40,130 nucleotides of DNA from Bacillota bacterium. GTDB lineage: Bacteria > Bacillota > Bacilli > Alicyclobacillales > Alicyclobacillaceae. The notes under the pieces are model-generated. The model saw only the letters and a program-made list of their open reading frames with translations. It was not told where the DNA came from and made no database searches. Positions 1 to 8,796 of the stretch are shown piece by piece. The stretch is taken from positions 1 through 40,130 of the forward strand of contig JAJZAV010000004.1 in the NCBI GenBank assembly GCA_021799255.1, in the 5' to 3' direction. How positions within the stretch are numbered: position 1 is the stretch's first letter; the number at the start of each line of letters is the position of its first letter. Both the position numbers and the translations under genes were made by a program.

Positions 1-1
1 G

Positions 2-517
2 TACAACCGAATTCATGGCCGCGTTGAGGGGATTAATCAACTGCAGGCGCAGGATGTGAAGAAGTACGGGCCGGGAAACTACGTTCCGTCGGTTAATACT
101 ACGTTTTGGAGCTTCCGCATCATGGTCCTCGCCGGAATGATCATGATTCTCCTCTCCATCCTAGGCGCGTACTTCGCCTCCAAGGACAAGCTCCACAATA
201 AGCGCAGATACTTGGCCCTTATGGTGCCTGCGATTGGGCTGCCGTTCTTGGCCAATACGATGGGATGGATCATGACTGAAGTGGGAAGACAGCCTTGGGC
301 CGTTTACGGACTTCTCAAGACGCAAAATGGGGTTTCGCCGACGGTTTCTAGTGGAATGATATGGGTAACACTCGTGGGATTTGGGGTCGTGTACGGCATT
401 CTCGCGGTGGTGGACGTATTCTTGTTCGTGCGCACGTACCGCCAGGGTCCTGAGGAATTGCAGGCAACGCGGGAAGTCGTGGATAGTGTGGATCCTAGAA
501 AGTCACTATTGGTATAG
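2..517 (+). CDS. cydA: Cytochrome bd ubiquinol oxidase subunit I, C-terminal part (5' truncated by window)
   Basis: Frame 2 is open from the first base to the TAG at 515-517, giving the last 171 residues; the ORF-track start (GTG at 56) is internal. Subunit I of the bd-type terminal oxidase carries the haems and oxidises quinol while reducing oxygen in the membrane. The segment shows the CydA C-terminal pattern: 'KYGPG.Y.P' followed by 'FWSFRIMVLAG' in a membrane helix, then 'WIMTEVGRQPW', which is highly typical of CydA, and a final membrane helix before a short charged tail. It is the first gene seen of a cydABDC operon; cydB starts 17 bp downstream. No haem ligands can be checked because the N-terminal part lies outside the window. 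Confidence 0.95.
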   Translation, partial: YNRIHGRVEGINQLQAQDVKKYGPGNYVPSVNTTFWSFRIMVLAGMIMILLSILGAYFASKDKLHNKRRYLALMVPAIGLPFLANTMGWIMTEVGRQPWAVYGLLKTQNGVSPTVSSGMIWVTLVGFGVVYGILAVVDVFLFVRTYRQGPEELQATREVVDSVDPRKSLLV

Positions 518-534
518 AGACGGGAGGGGATAAT

Positions 535-1548
535 GTGAGTCTAAATACCTTCTGGTTCATCTGCATCGCGGTTCTCTTCATTGGCTTCTTCTTCTTGGAG
601 GGGTTTGACTTTGGTGTGGGCATGCTTCTTCCGTTTGTGGGCAAGAACGATGCCGAAAGGCGTCTGATTGCGAACTCTATCGGCCCCTTCTGGGATGGAA
701 ATGAGGTATGGCTCATCACGGCGGGAGGAGCGATGTTCGCAGCATTTCCTAATTGGTACGCCACGCTGTTTAGCGGGTTTTACATCGCTCTCTTCCTGAT
801 GCTCCTTGCCCTCATCGGCAGGGGTGTAGCCTTTGAATTCCGCAGCAAGGTTGAGAATCTTGCCTGGCGGCGCACGTGGGATTGGGTCATATTCTTCGGT
901 AGTGCAATCCCCCCCCTGCTCTGGGGAGTGGCGCTTGGCAACCTGATGCGCGGTGTGCCCATTAACGCCAGCATGAACTATGTCGGGGGTTTCTTCACGT
1001 TACTCAACTGGTACAGCCTCGTTGCCGGAGTCAGCATGGTGCTCCTGTTTCTTCTCCACGGCGCTCTGTTTCTTTCCATGAGAACAGCCGGCGACATCAA
1101 GGACAGGGTCCGCCGGATTGCCATTCCTGTTGGGGAACTCACGACGCTCGTGCTGCTCATTTTCGTCGCGCTCACTTACTTCAATACCGACATGTTCAGG
1201 AAAGCGGGCATCGATCCTGGAGCCGTTCCGATTCTCGCTGGACTCGCGCTCGTTTCCGTTCGCTTCTTTATCCGAGCGAATCGGGACGGTTGGGCGTTCA
1301 TGATGAACGGGCTTACCATTATCCTGTCGACCGTAGCCGTCTTTGCCGACTTATTCCCGCGCGTCATGATCAGCTCGCTGAACCCCGCGTGGAGCCTTAC
1401 GATATACAACGCCGCGTCGAACCCCTATTCGTTGAAGGTCATGACTATCATAGCCCTGACGGTGCTCCCCTTCGTGCTAGCTTACCAGGCGTGGAGTTAC
1501 TGGGTGTTCCGGGGACGCATCCGCACGACGGATCACATGGATTACTAG
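535..1548 (+). CDS. cydB: Cytochrome bd ubiquinol oxidase subunit II
   Basis: 337 residues, normal for a Firmicute CydB. Starts with GTG at 535 behind GGGAGGGG. It is a polytopic membrane protein with about eight hydrophobic helices. Family signatures are 'EGFDFGVGMLLPF' in the first helix region and 'GPFWDGNEVWLITAGGAMF' around residues 45-65, followed by 'GRGVAFEFRSK'. CydB pairs with CydA to form the oxygen-reducing bd oxidase, which works at low oxygen and supports proton-motive force. It lies 17 bp after cydA and 2 bp before cydD, so it is clearly co-transcribed with both. Confidence 0.96.
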   Translation: MSLNTFWFICIAVLFIGFFFLEGFDFGVGMLLPFVGKNDAERRLIANSIGPFWDGNEVWLITAGGAMFAAFPNWYATLFSGFYIALFLMLLALIGRGVAFEFRSKVENLAWRRTWDWVIFFGSAIPPLLWGVALGNLMRGVPINASMNYVGGFFTLLNWYSLVAGVSMVLLFLLHGALFLSMRTAGDIKDRVRRIAIPVGELTTLVLLIFVALTYFNTDMFRKAGIDPGAVPILAGLALVSVRFFIRANRDGWAFMMNGLTIILSTVAVFADLFPRVMISSLNPAWSLTIYNAASNPYSLKVMTIIALTVLPFVLAYQAWSYWVFRGRIRTTDHMDY

Positions 1549-1550
1549 TC

Positions 1551-3305
1551 ATGGATAAGCGGGTTATCGCGCGACTAAAAGACGTTCGAGTGGTCCTTGT
1601 CAGCGCCATCCTACTCGGTTTGTTCAGCACGTTGCTGCTCATCGTGCAAGCGCAGATGATGGCGGGTATCGTGAGCGGATCGTTCATCGGTCACGAGTCG
1701 ATTCACACGTTGGAACCGCTCATGTGGGTGCTTCTCGGAACTCTCTTGTTACGCGGGACGATCTCGTTTTCGTCCCGCATCGTCGTGGGCCACCTGTCAC
1801 ACCGTTTGAAGACGAGCTTGCGCGGCCAACTGCTCGGCCATCTCGTCGCACTTGGACCGATGTACTTCAAAAAGGAACAATCGGGTGAAGTGGTACAGAC
1901 CGCCTTTGACGGAATTGAGCAGTTAGATACCTATGTGTCCGATTATGTCCCGCAGCTTGCGCTAGCGGTCATTACCCCTCTTGCCATCTTCGCGTTCATC
2001 GTGTCGAAGGATCTTATCACCGCGGTTATCCTATGCGTTAGTACTCCGCTCGTACCCATTTTCATGATTCTCATCGGAAAGTCGGCACAGTCCTTGACTG
2101 ACAGGCAATGGCGATTAATGGGGGTGCTTAGCGGGCATTTTGTCGATCTGCTCAAGGGTCTTCCAACGCTTAGGGTCTTCCAGCGGACGAAGGCACAAGT
2201 CGATATTATCCGAAGAATGACGGACGAATATCGCCGCGCCACCATGAAGCCACTTCGGGTTGCCTTCCTTTCTGCGTTTGTCCTGGAGCTTTTGACAACG
2301 CTTAGCACCGCGATGGTCGCGGTGGGATTGGGGCTACGCCTCCTGTCGGGCCGCATGAGTTTCGTCGACGCCTTCGTCGTGTTGCTGTTGGTTCCGGACT
2401 TCTTCTTGCCGATTCGCGCTCTGGGAACTAAGTACCACGCCAGCATGAATGGAATCTCAGCCGCGCATCGTATTTTCGACATTCTGGACGAACCTATCCT
2501 GGCGCTGCCGCTCCCTGGGCGAACGGGAGAGAAGACGGGTTTGCACGAAATAGAGTTCAGAGATGTCTCGTTTACCTATCCGGGCGCTGAGCAACCTGTT
2601 TTGCAAAGCATTTCATTCAAGATCAAGCCTTCCGACGTGGTAGCCATCGTTGGGCTGAGTGGCGCGGGGAAAAGCACCTTGTTGGACCTATTGCTGGGCT
2701 TTTTGACCCCGACAGATGGACACATCCTGGTGGACGGGGTTAACTTGACGGATCTCTCCGGAAGTTGGTGGCGGCAGGAAATTGGTTACGTGTCGCAAAG
2801 CCCGTATCTCTTTTCAGACACCGTGGCCGCCAACATTAGCCTGCACAGACCTTCGGCAGATGAGAATTGTGTTCGCTCTGCGGCAAAGCGGGCCCTGGCT
2901 GACGATTTCATCCTGGACCTACCGCAAGGATACGATACTGTCATTGGTGAGGGGGGGCAATCGCTGAGCGGAGGGCAGGCCCAGCGGATTGCTATCGCGA
3001 GAGCGTTGTACAAGAAAGCACAGATATTGACGTTGGATGAACCCACAGCTCACCTCGACGTCGAGTCCGAGTCTGCTTTAAGCGCATTGTTCGCAAGCGT
3101 CGATTCAGCGCAAACCATGATCTATATCGCCCATCGCCTTTCTACGGCGCGCATCGCGCGCAGGATTATCGTCCTTCACGAAGGCAAAATCGTCGAGGAG
3201 GGCAGCCATGACGAACTAATGCAGAAAGATGGTCTATATCGACGAATGTACGGGGCGTACTCAGGGGAAGGATTGGTAAGGTCATGCGAGTTGCACGCAC
3301 TCTAA
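1551..3305 (+). CDS. cydD: Thiol reductant ABC exporter subunit CydD
   Basis: The ORF track extends this frame upstream to 1290, but that part lies inside cydB; the sensible start is the ATG at 1551, two bases after the cydB stop, giving 584 residues. It is a half-size ABC exporter: six-helix membrane domain to about residue 310, then an ATPase with Walker A 'GLSGAGKST' (about 368), signature 'LSGGQAQR' (about 471) and Walker B 'ILTLDEPTAHLD'. CydDC exports cysteine or glutathione in E. coli and is needed for haem insertion into bd oxidase. There is no strong ribosome-binding site, suggesting translational coupling to cydB. It overlaps cydC by 22 bp. Confidence 0.94.
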   Translation: MDKRVIARLKDVRVVLVSAILLGLFSTLLLIVQAQMMAGIVSGSFIGHESIHTLEPLMWVLLGTLLLRGTISFSSRIVVGHLSHRLKTSLRGQLLGHLVALGPMYFKKEQSGEVVQTAFDGIEQLDTYVSDYVPQLALAVITPLAIFAFIVSKDLITAVILCVSTPLVPIFMILIGKSAQSLTDRQWRLMGVLSGHFVDLLKGLPTLRVFQRTKAQVDIIRRMTDEYRRATMKPLRVAFLSAFVLELLTTLSTAMVAVGLGLRLLSGRMSFVDAFVVLLLVPDFFLPIRALGTKYHASMNGISAAHRIFDILDEPILALPLPGRTGEKTGLHEIEFRDVSFTYPGAEQPVLQSISFKIKPSDVVAIVGLSGAGKSTLLDLLLGFLTPTDGHILVDGVNLTDLSGSWWRQEIGYVSQSPYLFSDTVAANISLHRPSADENCVRSAAKRALADDFILDLPQGYDTVIGEGGQSLSGGQAQRIAIARALYKKAQILTLDEPTAHLDVESESALSALFASVDSAQTMIYIAHRLSTARIARRIIVLHEGKIVEEGSHDELMQKDGLYRRMYGAYSGEGLVRSCELHAL

Positions 3306-5038
3306 TCCGATGGATTCAACCTCACTTCGGGATTGCCCTGTTGGCTTTGCTCATGGGCTTTTTGGCCGCAGGATCTAGCGTTGGACTCATGAGTACGTCA
3401 GGGTACCTCATCGCGTCGGCGGCGCTACATCCAGCGACCATTCTGCTGTTATGGACGCCCATCGTGGCCGTCCGATTTTTCGGACTATCGCGCGGGGTAT
3501 TTCGATATCTCGAACGCGTGTTTTCCCACGAGTTCACCTTTCGAATCCTGAGCGACATCCGCGTTTTCGTATTTCGTGGAATGGCCAGTTTGCCTCTTTC
3601 CAGATGGCAGTTTATGAAAAGCGGAGATTGGCTGCAGACGGTGATGGCCGATGTGGATTCGCTGCAGGACTTCTATTTGAGGGTGCTGTCCCCATCCTTA
3701 GTGGCCATGCTCTCCGGCCTGCTCGGATCGGTTATCGTGGCCGTTGTGGACATTCGTCTGATGGTGTGGTTCGCGCTTTGCTTCGTGCTCACGGGGATGG
3801 GTGCCGTGTTGCTGTCTCATCAGCTGGGAGCCCATCCATCCCGCTCCATGACGTTCGAAAAGAAGAATTTCTATACTCGTCTTGTCCAGCTCGTCCACGG
3901 AATGCGCGAAGTTCTGCTGTTTAACCGTGAGGCTGCCGTGTTGTCGGAGTTGGAGGAGTACCAACACTCTTGGACGGCGCTGCGAAAGGCAATGATTCGG
4001 CTGGAGGGGCTAACGGACGGCCTCATTGTGAGCGCAACGGCATTTTGCGTATGGGGCATGCTGTGGTTCGCCATTCCGATGGTCACTATTCACCGAATCA
4101 CCGGCGTTTCACTCGTCGTCGTCGTACTCACCACACTTGCTTCCTTTGAATCCATCGCCTCCCTCCCTGGTGCGTTTTCGTATCTGCGCCAAGTGCTAGA
4201 TGCCGGTAATCGCACGCTGACGCTCGTTGCCGACGATGGACGTTCTAGCTCTGCGGGGAAGGAGCAGAGCGCGACTTCGCCGATGAACGGAGACCTTCGG
4301 GTCCATGCCGTGAGTGTCTCTTGGCCATCTTCTGCACGTGAGACGGTGCGAAGCGTTTCCTTTGAGGCCCCTTGGGGCAGTAAAATTGCCATCGTAGGAC
4401 CGAGTGGTTCTGGAAAGTCGACGCTTGCCAATGCCATTCTAGGCCTTGCGCCGGTGACAGCGGGTTGCATCGAACTCGGGGGGATGGACGCGGCGCATAT
4501 GACTGATCTGGACCGGGAAAGGTGGTTCACCGCCGTTCTCCAGTCCCCGTACCTGTTCAACGCACCCATTCATCAGAACCTGAAGATAGCCCGTCCGCTC
4601 TCCTCGGACGAGGATCTTTGGGAGGCGGTAAACCTCGCGGCCATTGCGGACAGGATATCCGAACTGCCGGACGGTTTTGATACGCTCGTTGGCGAGTTTG
4701 GAACGCTCATGTCCGGCGGGGAACGCCAACGCTTGGCACTCGCCCGTGCGCTTTTGCGCAAACAGGCGATTCTTTTGCTGGACGAGCCTACCACCGGTTT
4801 GGATCCGATTGCGGAAGAACGATTCATGGAGTCGCTCTGGAAGGTGACGCAGACAAGAACCGTTCTCGTTACGACCCATCGCCTGGTTGGTCTGGACCGT
4901 GTTGATGTCATCTTGGTCATGGAGAACGGGCAGATTGTCGAACGAGGAACCCACGCGGGGCTCGTCGCGAAACGAGGGAAATATTGGCGGATGCTGATGG
5001 CGCAACAGGACATGATCTTGGGTGTAAACAGCCGCTGA
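3284..5038 (+). CDS. cydC: Thiol reductant ABC exporter subunit CydC
   Basis: 584 residues, starting at ATG 3284 inside the end of cydD. It is the CydC half of the heterodimeric CydDC exporter: the N-terminal membrane domain carries the CydC hallmark 'GLSRGVFRYLERVFSHE' near residue 70. The ATPase domain has Walker A 'GPSGSGKST' (about 370), signature 'MSGGERQR' (about 475) and Walker B 'ILLLDEPTTGLDP'. The overlap with cydD and the shared strand point to one operon with the oxidase genes. The order cydA-B-D-C (E. coli naming) equals the usual Bacillus cydABCD arrangement. Confidence 0.94.
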   Translation: MRVARTLIRWIQPHFGIALLALLMGFLAAGSSVGLMSTSGYLIASAALHPATILLLWTPIVAVRFFGLSRGVFRYLERVFSHEFTFRILSDIRVFVFRGMASLPLSRWQFMKSGDWLQTVMADVDSLQDFYLRVLSPSLVAMLSGLLGSVIVAVVDIRLMVWFALCFVLTGMGAVLLSHQLGAHPSRSMTFEKKNFYTRLVQLVHGMREVLLFNREAAVLSELEEYQHSWTALRKAMIRLEGLTDGLIVSATAFCVWGMLWFAIPMVTIHRITGVSLVVVVLTTLASFESIASLPGAFSYLRQVLDAGNRTLTLVADDGRSSSAGKEQSATSPMNGDLRVHAVSVSWPSSARETVRSVSFEAPWGSKIAIVGPSGSGKSTLANAILGLAPVTAGCIELGGMDAAHMTDLDRERWFTAVLQSPYLFNAPIHQNLKIARPLSSDEDLWEAVNLAAIADRISELPDGFDTLVGEFGTLMSGGERQRLALARALLRKQAILLLDEPTTGLDPIAEERFMESLWKVTQTRTVLVTTHRLVGLDRVDVILVMENGQIVERGTHAGLVAKRGKYWRMLMAQQDMILGVNSR

Positions 5039-5120
5039 GTTTTTGAACGAAATCGTTGCCACGGTTCACTTGAAGGGATTGCTCGAGAGTGAATCTGTTG
5101 CCGAATCGGGAGGAATGGAA

Positions 5121-6059
5121 TTGCCGGAACAGAATGCGGCGAATCGGAGTCGGATTGTTGTCATTGGGGCCGGAGCCGTCGGGGCAACTTCAGCCTACAC
5201 GTTGTTTCTTCGACAAAGGGCGGCCGAGATTGTTCTCATTGATACCCGCAAGGATAAGGCGCACGGTGATGCGCTGGATATGAACCATGGAATGCCGTTT
5301 GCGGGCTCGACAAAGGTATGGGCGGGGGATTACTCCGACTGCAAAGGCGCAGACGTCGTCGTAATCACGGCGGGAACCGCCCAGGCTCCCGGGGAAACCA
5401 GACTGGACCTTCTGAAAAAAAACGCGTCAATCGTCCGAAGCATTGTGCGCGACGTCGTCAAGCACAATTCCGATGGAGTCTTGCTCGTCGCCACGAATCC
5501 GGTAGACATTTTGTCCTACCTTGCGTGGAAGGAGTCGGGGTGGCCGGCCAACCGAGTTCTAGGAACGGGAACATTGCTTGACACGGCAAGATTTCGGTAT
5601 CTGATTAGCCAAGTTGCGCACGTCGACCCACGAAGCATTCACGCGCACATCATCGGAGAACACGGAGACTCAGAATTGCCGGTTTGGAGCCGTGCTAATA
5701 TCGCGGGGGTTCCCGTACAGTTGGACGATGTTCGTAAAGACGAAGTATTTCGCCAAACGCGCGACGCGGCGTACGAGATCATCCAGGCGAAAGGCGCGAC
5801 CTACTATGCCATCGCTCTTGCTGTCGACAGGATTTGTACCGCAATCCTTCTTAACGAATCCTCGGTCCTCAATGTGTCCACACTTCTTACCGACTACTGC
5901 GGCATCTCCGATGTGTACCTCGGCGTGCCAACCGTCGTTGGCGCGAGCGGCGTGTCTCGATTGATCCCGCTGGATCCCTTGCCAAATGAACTGGAACTCT
6001 TACAGAAATCAGCCGAGACACTCAAGCAGAACCTGCGGGCTATCCTGGGCGAAGAATGA
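5121..6059 (+). CDS. ldh: L-lactate dehydrogenase
   Basis: The track begins at TTG 5043 (338 residues), but a better start is TTG 5121, seven bases after GGGAGG (5108-5113), giving 312 residues, the usual family size; ATG 5115 is too close to that site. The enzyme reduces pyruvate to L-lactate with NADH. Evidence: a Rossmann motif 'VVIGAGAVGATSAY' at the N-terminus; 'TAQAPGETR', where Gln before the loop is the lactate-type specificity residue (malate dehydrogenases have Arg); and the catalytic His in 'GEHGDSE' near residue 181. It follows cydC by 82 bp. In Bacillus both cyd and ldh answer to the NADH-sensing repressor Rex, so this adjacency suggests a shared redox-balance function. Confidence 0.93.
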   Translation: MPEQNAANRSRIVVIGAGAVGATSAYTLFLRQRAAEIVLIDTRKDKAHGDALDMNHGMPFAGSTKVWAGDYSDCKGADVVVITAGTAQAPGETRLDLLKKNASIVRSIVRDVVKHNSDGVLLVATNPVDILSYLAWKESGWPANRVLGTGTLLDTARFRYLISQVAHVDPRSIHAHIIGEHGDSELPVWSRANIAGVPVQLDDVRKDEVFRQTRDAAYEIIQAKGATYYAIALAVDRICTAILLNESSVLNVSTLLTDYCGISDVYLGVPTVVGASGVSRLIPLDPLPNELELLQKSAETLKQNLRAILGEE

Positions 6060-6071
6060 GAGGGCCGAAGG

Positions 6072-6102
6072 AAAACCCGCCAGTCGTTACCATCGGGCTT
6101 TT
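6072..6102. terminator. Possible bidirectional terminator between ldh and the response regulator
   Basis: AAAACCCG (6072-6079) and CGGGCTTTT (6094-6102) form an imperfect inverted repeat with A-run and T-run flanks, placed between two convergent genes. The stem is short (four GC pairs, a mismatch, three AT pairs), so this is only a candidate. Confidence 0.4.
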
Positions 6103-6128
6103 ATGCTGCGGGCACGCACGACTTCTCT

Positions 6129-6809
6129 TTATTCATCGTTGTTATTGATGGTGTATCCCTCGCGCATGGCGTATGCCGCGGCTTGGACGCGGTTGCTCAC
6201 ATGCAATTTATCCAAAATATTGCGAACGTGATTGCGGACCGTATTCTCGCTGATGAAGAGAATGGACGCAATCTCCTTGTTGCTGGCGCCGGTGCTGAGT
6301 TGACGGAGCACTTCTATCTCCCGTTCTGTGAGCGCGTCGACGTCCGGCACGGGTTTTCTGTCCTTCGGCTTGGACATCTCGTGAATGATTCGGACGGCCA
6401 GATTTCCTGGAATGACGGGTTCTCCACGACTCACACGAATGATGCTCTCAACCACCGTGTCGGGGGCCGCGTTTTTAAGCACATAACCAGAAGCTCCCAC
6501 CTTCACCGCCTCGAATAGAGATTCATCGGTATCCGACACGGTCAAAATGAGGATGCGCGCAGAAGGATCTAACTCCTTGATCTGCCTCGTTGCTTCGATG
6601 CCGTCCATCACAGGCATGTTGATGTCCATGACGACCGCGTCGGGCTTTAGGTGTTGGTACATGGTAACGGCCGCTCTTCCGTCGCCCGCTTCTCCGACCA
6701 CCTCGATGGCTGGCTGAGTCCGGAGAATGGAGCTGACTCCCTGGCGAAACAAAGCGTGATCGTCCACAATGAGGACACGGACCGGTGTATCTTTATCAGG
6801 CATAGCCAA
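6129..6809 (-). CDS. NarL/LuxR-family response regulator
   Basis: Receiver domain (residues 8-125) with acidic pocket 'LIVDDHALFRQG', phospho-acceptor Asp in 'VVMDINMPVMDG' (about 62) and Lys in 'YVLKNA', then a LuxR helix-turn-helix with 'LTEREIEVLRQLSTGASNKEIA' features and 'SENTVRNHVRNIL'. It is a cytoplasmic DNA-binding regulator activated by phosphorylation. The track start is ATG 6815, but AAAGGGG sits right against it; TTG 6809 is six bases from that site and is my choice, with ATG 6803 as an alternative. The divergent histidine kinase at 7146 has a HisKA domain rather than the HisKA_3 type that normally partners NarL regulators, so they may not be a pair. Confidence 0.92.
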   Translation of the reverse strand: MAMPDKDTPVRVLIVDDHALFRQGVSSILRTQPAIEVVGEAGDGRAAVTMYQHLKPDAVVMDINMPVMDGIEATRQIKELDPSARILILTVSDTDESLFEAVKVGASGYVLKNAAPDTVVESIIRVSRGEPVIPGNLAVRIIHEMSKPKDRKPVPDVDALTEREIEVLRQLSTGASNKEIASILFISENTVRNHVRNILDKLHVSNRVQAAAYAMREGYTINNNDE

Positions 6810-6907
6810 GATCATCCCCTTTGCTCTTGCACTTCACATTTTATGATACTACATAATCCATCTTGACGGTCACGAGCCAATCACCAACACTTCATTTGGA
6901 CTATGGT

Positions 6908-6913
6908 ATTATA
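6908..6913 (-). promoter_or_regulatory. Possible -10 element for the response regulator
   Basis: On the minus strand the sequence reads TATAAT, about 100 bp upstream of the regulator start. No good -35 is seen at 16-18 bp, so this is weak. The rest of the 6816-7145 gap is AT-rich and otherwise unremarkable, apart from the plus-strand candidate promoter listed separately. Confidence 0.35.
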
Positions 6914-7074
6914 GGCTGATTTTGCCTTGGTGGTTTCCATCAATGATAGCGACGAGCGCAGTTTTCGGCTGAACGATGCGTATAAAAATCACGCAGCGAT
7001 TGCTACTCGTTGTATATTCCACCTTTGGAAGGATTAAAATTCCTTATATTACGGTTGTTCCTCCCGCTCAGGTC

Positions 7075-7104
7075 CTTACACCTTTGTGACTCATAGAGTA
7101 CAAT
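7075..7104 (+). promoter_or_regulatory. Possible sigma-A promoter of the PAS histidine kinase
   Basis: CTTACA (7075-7080), 18 bp spacer, TACAAT (7099-7104). This would start transcription near 7111, just before the GGGAGG site (7137-7142) of the kinase. The -35 match is only 4 of 6. Confidence 0.35.
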
Positions 7105-7145
7105 GTCAAGAGATAAACGTGACGCGAGAACCCGGGAGGGCAGCT

Positions 7146-8630
7146 ATGTTAAGAGAACACCTTTCGATTCTGGAATCGGCTCTGCGCTCACAAGGGGAAT
7201 CATTGCCTGTGGTAAAGCAGGCTTTTCGCAATCTCTCCGACGTAAATTACGCGCTGGACGAATCCTTAATCGTTGCCATTACCGATGTCCGAGGAGACAT
7301 CACCTTCGCAAATACCAAATTTTGTGAGATATCAAAATACAGCCGGGAGGAATTGCTTGGGCAAAACCACCGGATTATTAACTCTGGGTATCATCCAAAA
7401 GAATTCTTCCGCGACATGTGGGTAACGATAGCGAACGGCAAAGTGTGGCGCGGTGAGATAAAGAACAAGGCGAAAGACGGGACGTTCTACTGGATGGACA
7501 CCACGATTGTCCCTTGTCTGAACGATGCGGGCAAGCCCTACCAATACGTCTCGTTTCGAAATGATATTACCGCACGCAAGCTGGAAGAAGAACGACTAGA
7601 ACTGCTCATCTCCACCATGCCCGATATGGTTATATTCAAGGACGGCGAGGGGCGCTGGCTCAAGGCGAACAATGCCGCAAAGAAAGCCTTTGGACTCGAG
7701 AAGGTCCGTTTTGAGGGGCATACGGATTCTGAAATTCTCGAGAAATCCAGCCGAAACCGGGTTCTCTTCGAGCAAGTGGTCGGTTGGGATGAAGAGGCGT
7801 GGCAGCACAAAGACACCAGCCTGCGCGAGCAGGTTAGCCGGTTTGATTCCGGCCAAGACGGCTTCTTCGATGTAACGAAGGTGCCTGTATTCCACAACGA
7901 CGGCAAGCGCAGTGGACTCATCACGATATGCAAGGACGTTACAGAACAGAAGCGGACAGATGAGTTTCTTCGTCGAGCCGACAAGATTGCGGCGGTTGGA
8001 CAGATGGCGTCCGGCATCGCGCATGAGATTCGCAATCCGCTAGCGGCCATCAAGTGGTCGCTTCAGGTGTTGAAAACCGTTGAGGGGGCGGACCTCGAAC
8101 AATACGACGCCATTCTGTCGGAGCTCGATAGGGTCGACAGCATCGTTGGGGAACTTCTGGTGTTGGCAAAACCACAGGAACGCCAGTTTCAGGCTGTGTC
8201 TCTGGAGAACATTCTTCCCATTGTCGTTACCCTTATGACGAGCCAGGCCAAGCGTAGCAAAGTGAGGCTGAACCTGTCGCTCTACGACGACTTGCCCGAG
8301 GTTCGGTGTGAACCGAATCAGCTGAAACAGGTTTGCATGAACTTGATTAAGAATGCGATTGAAGCGATGCCGAATGGCGGAGACATTGACGTCGTCGCAG
8401 AGCAAAGTTCTGCGGACGAAGTCCTGATTTCGTTCAAGGACCACGGTGTGGGGATACCGGAAGAGATGATCGCTAGATTAGGAGAACCCTTCTTCAGCAC
8501 AAAAGAGAAGGGGACGGGACTCGGGCTTATGGTTTGCCATAAAATCATCCAGGACCACAAGGGACGCATGAATATCAAGAGCAGAGTGAACGAAGGAACG
8601 ACGATTGAAGTCTATCTTCCGATTGTTTGA
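7146..8630 (+). CDS. Soluble PAS-PAS sensor histidine kinase
   Basis: The track starts at 7086, but ATG 7146 has GGGAGG six bases upstream and gives 494 residues. Two PAS domains come first. PAS1 (about 37-145) has the pattern 'GYHPKEFFRDMW', 'GEIKNKAKDG' and 'YWMDTTIVP', like Aer/NifL-type PAS domains that often bind a cofactor. PAS2 spans about 150-265. Then come HisKA with phospho-acceptor His293 in 'GIAHEIRNPLAAIK' and an HATPase with N-box 'NLIKNAIEAMPNGG', 'DHGVGIP' and 'GTGLGL'. No membrane segment is present, so it senses a cytoplasmic cue. The architecture resembles Bacillus KinA/KinE, which feed the Spo0 phosphorelay; that role is inference. The next gene is 166 bp downstream, beyond a strong hairpin. 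Confidence 0.92.
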   Translation: MLREHLSILESALRSQGESLPVVKQAFRNLSDVNYALDESLIVAITDVRGDITFANTKFCEISKYSREELLGQNHRIINSGYHPKEFFRDMWVTIANGKVWRGEIKNKAKDGTFYWMDTTIVPCLNDAGKPYQYVSFRNDITARKLEEERLELLISTMPDMVIFKDGEGRWLKANNAAKKAFGLEKVRFEGHTDSEILEKSSRNRVLFEQVVGWDEEAWQHKDTSLREQVSRFDSGQDGFFDVTKVPVFHNDGKRSGLITICKDVTEQKRTDEFLRRADKIAAVGQMASGIAHEIRNPLAAIKWSLQVLKTVEGADLEQYDAILSELDRVDSIVGELLVLAKPQERQFQAVSLENILPIVVTLMTSQAKRSKVRLNLSLYDDLPEVRCEPNQLKQVCMNLIKNAIEAMPNGGDIDVVAEQSSADEVLISFKDHGVGIPEEMIARLGEPFFSTKEKGTGLGLMVCHKIIQDHKGRMNIKSRVNEGTTIEVYLPIV

Positions 8631-8675
8631 CTGAATGACCTGTGTTCGATAGGATGACAGAGTAGACGAGCGGTT

Positions 8676-8745
8676 CGCGCCCCGTGGCTTAACACGGGGC
8701 GCGAGCGCGTATCGACGGGATCGCGCGTCTGACCCTTGTTTTTTC
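8676..8745 (+). terminator. Strong hairpin downstream of the PAS kinase, probable terminator
   Basis: CGCGCCCCGTG (8676-8686) and CACGGGGCGCG (8693-8703) form a perfect 11-bp GC-rich stem with a 6-nt loop. The T-run (TTGTTTTTT) comes only about 35 bp later, so either the hairpin acts with a weak tail or a second structure in between is the actual terminator. Confidence 0.6.
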
Positions 8746-8796
8746 ATCGTATGAGTCGGCAGATAGCTTCAACACATATCGAAGAGGTGAATGAAC

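Noticed and set aside
1290-1550. N-terminal extension of the cydD ORF into cydB
   Set aside because: It is the shadow of cydB in another frame; ATG 1551 directly after the cydB stop matches the family start.
4439-5062. 207-codon minus-strand ORF opposite cydC
   Set aside because: Antisense to the ATPase domain; no recognisable domain.
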